5,517 nucleotides of DNA from positions 1-5,517 of the forward strand of contig JAISBH010000321.1 in the NCBI GenBank assembly GCA_031266295.1. Direction: 5' to 3'. Positions 5,492-5,517 of the stretch are shown piece after piece. The stretch is from Oscillospiraceae bacterium (GTDB taxonomy: Bacteria; Bacillota; Clostridia; Christensenellales; Aristaeellaceae). Position 1 is the stretch's first letter; each line of letters opens with the position of its first letter. The translations under genes and the position numbers were made by a program. Under the pieces are notes generated by a model. That model saw only the letters and a list, made by a program, of their open reading frames with translations, ran no database searches and was not told where the DNA came from.

Positions 5492-5517
5492 CGAATCGGC
5501 CTAAATAGTATCGACCG

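Noticed and set aside
5491..5501. Similarity of TCGAATCGGCC upstream of aroC to the 24-nt repeats at 1551-1602
   Set aside because: The match is short, arises partly from palindromic TCGA strings, and does not extend into the rest of the repeat.

Overview
The window carries four well-supported protein genes and one probable small gene, with a moderately GC-rich composition. The mix suggests a Bacillota genome of the class Clostridia, possibly a gut-associated Oscillospirales or Christensenellales type. The reasons are purine-rich Shine-Dalgarno sequences before every gene, a membrane-anchored VanW/YoaR-type protein, a zinc-binding fructokinase of the Bacillus YdhR/GmuE type, and a chorismate synthase with the FSGRLTA-type loop. 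No 16S rRNA or other taxonomic marker is present, so this placement is inference. A hand count shows that about one third of Ile codons in the three large plus-strand genes are ATA, which is unusual for DNA this GC-rich.

Layout. Positions 1-65 are GC-rich and cannot be assigned. Positions 66-182 form a compact, highly self-complementary block bounded by a 7-bp inverted repeat, probably a small interspersed repeat or MITE-like element. An AT-rich stretch (about 197-300) follows and probably holds the promoter of the first gene. Positions 377-1537 (+) encode a NahK-like sugar kinase of the aminoglycoside-phosphotransferase fold. After it come a tandem 24-nt repeat (1551-1602) and a 14-bp hairpin (1604-1641) that contains the Shine-Dalgarno of a 64-residue small protein (1645-1839). 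A 149-nt intergenic stretch with a long-range stem-loop leads to the VanW-domain gene (1989-3425). This is followed 37 nt later by a ROK-family fructokinase (3463-4353), so the two are probably co-transcribed. Chorismate synthase aroC (4374-5477, minus strand) converges on the fructokinase gene with only 20 nt between them.

The genes do not form an obvious pathway. Two are sugar kinases (N-acetylhexosamine-1-kinase-like and fructokinase), one is a cell-envelope protein and one is a shikimate-pathway enzyme. I see no CRISPR, tRNA, rRNA, transposase, toxin-antitoxin or phage gene. I find no convincing new biological system. The parts most worth a second look are non-coding: the hairpin covering the small gene's ribosome-binding site, the tandem repeat beside it, and the structured element at the left end.
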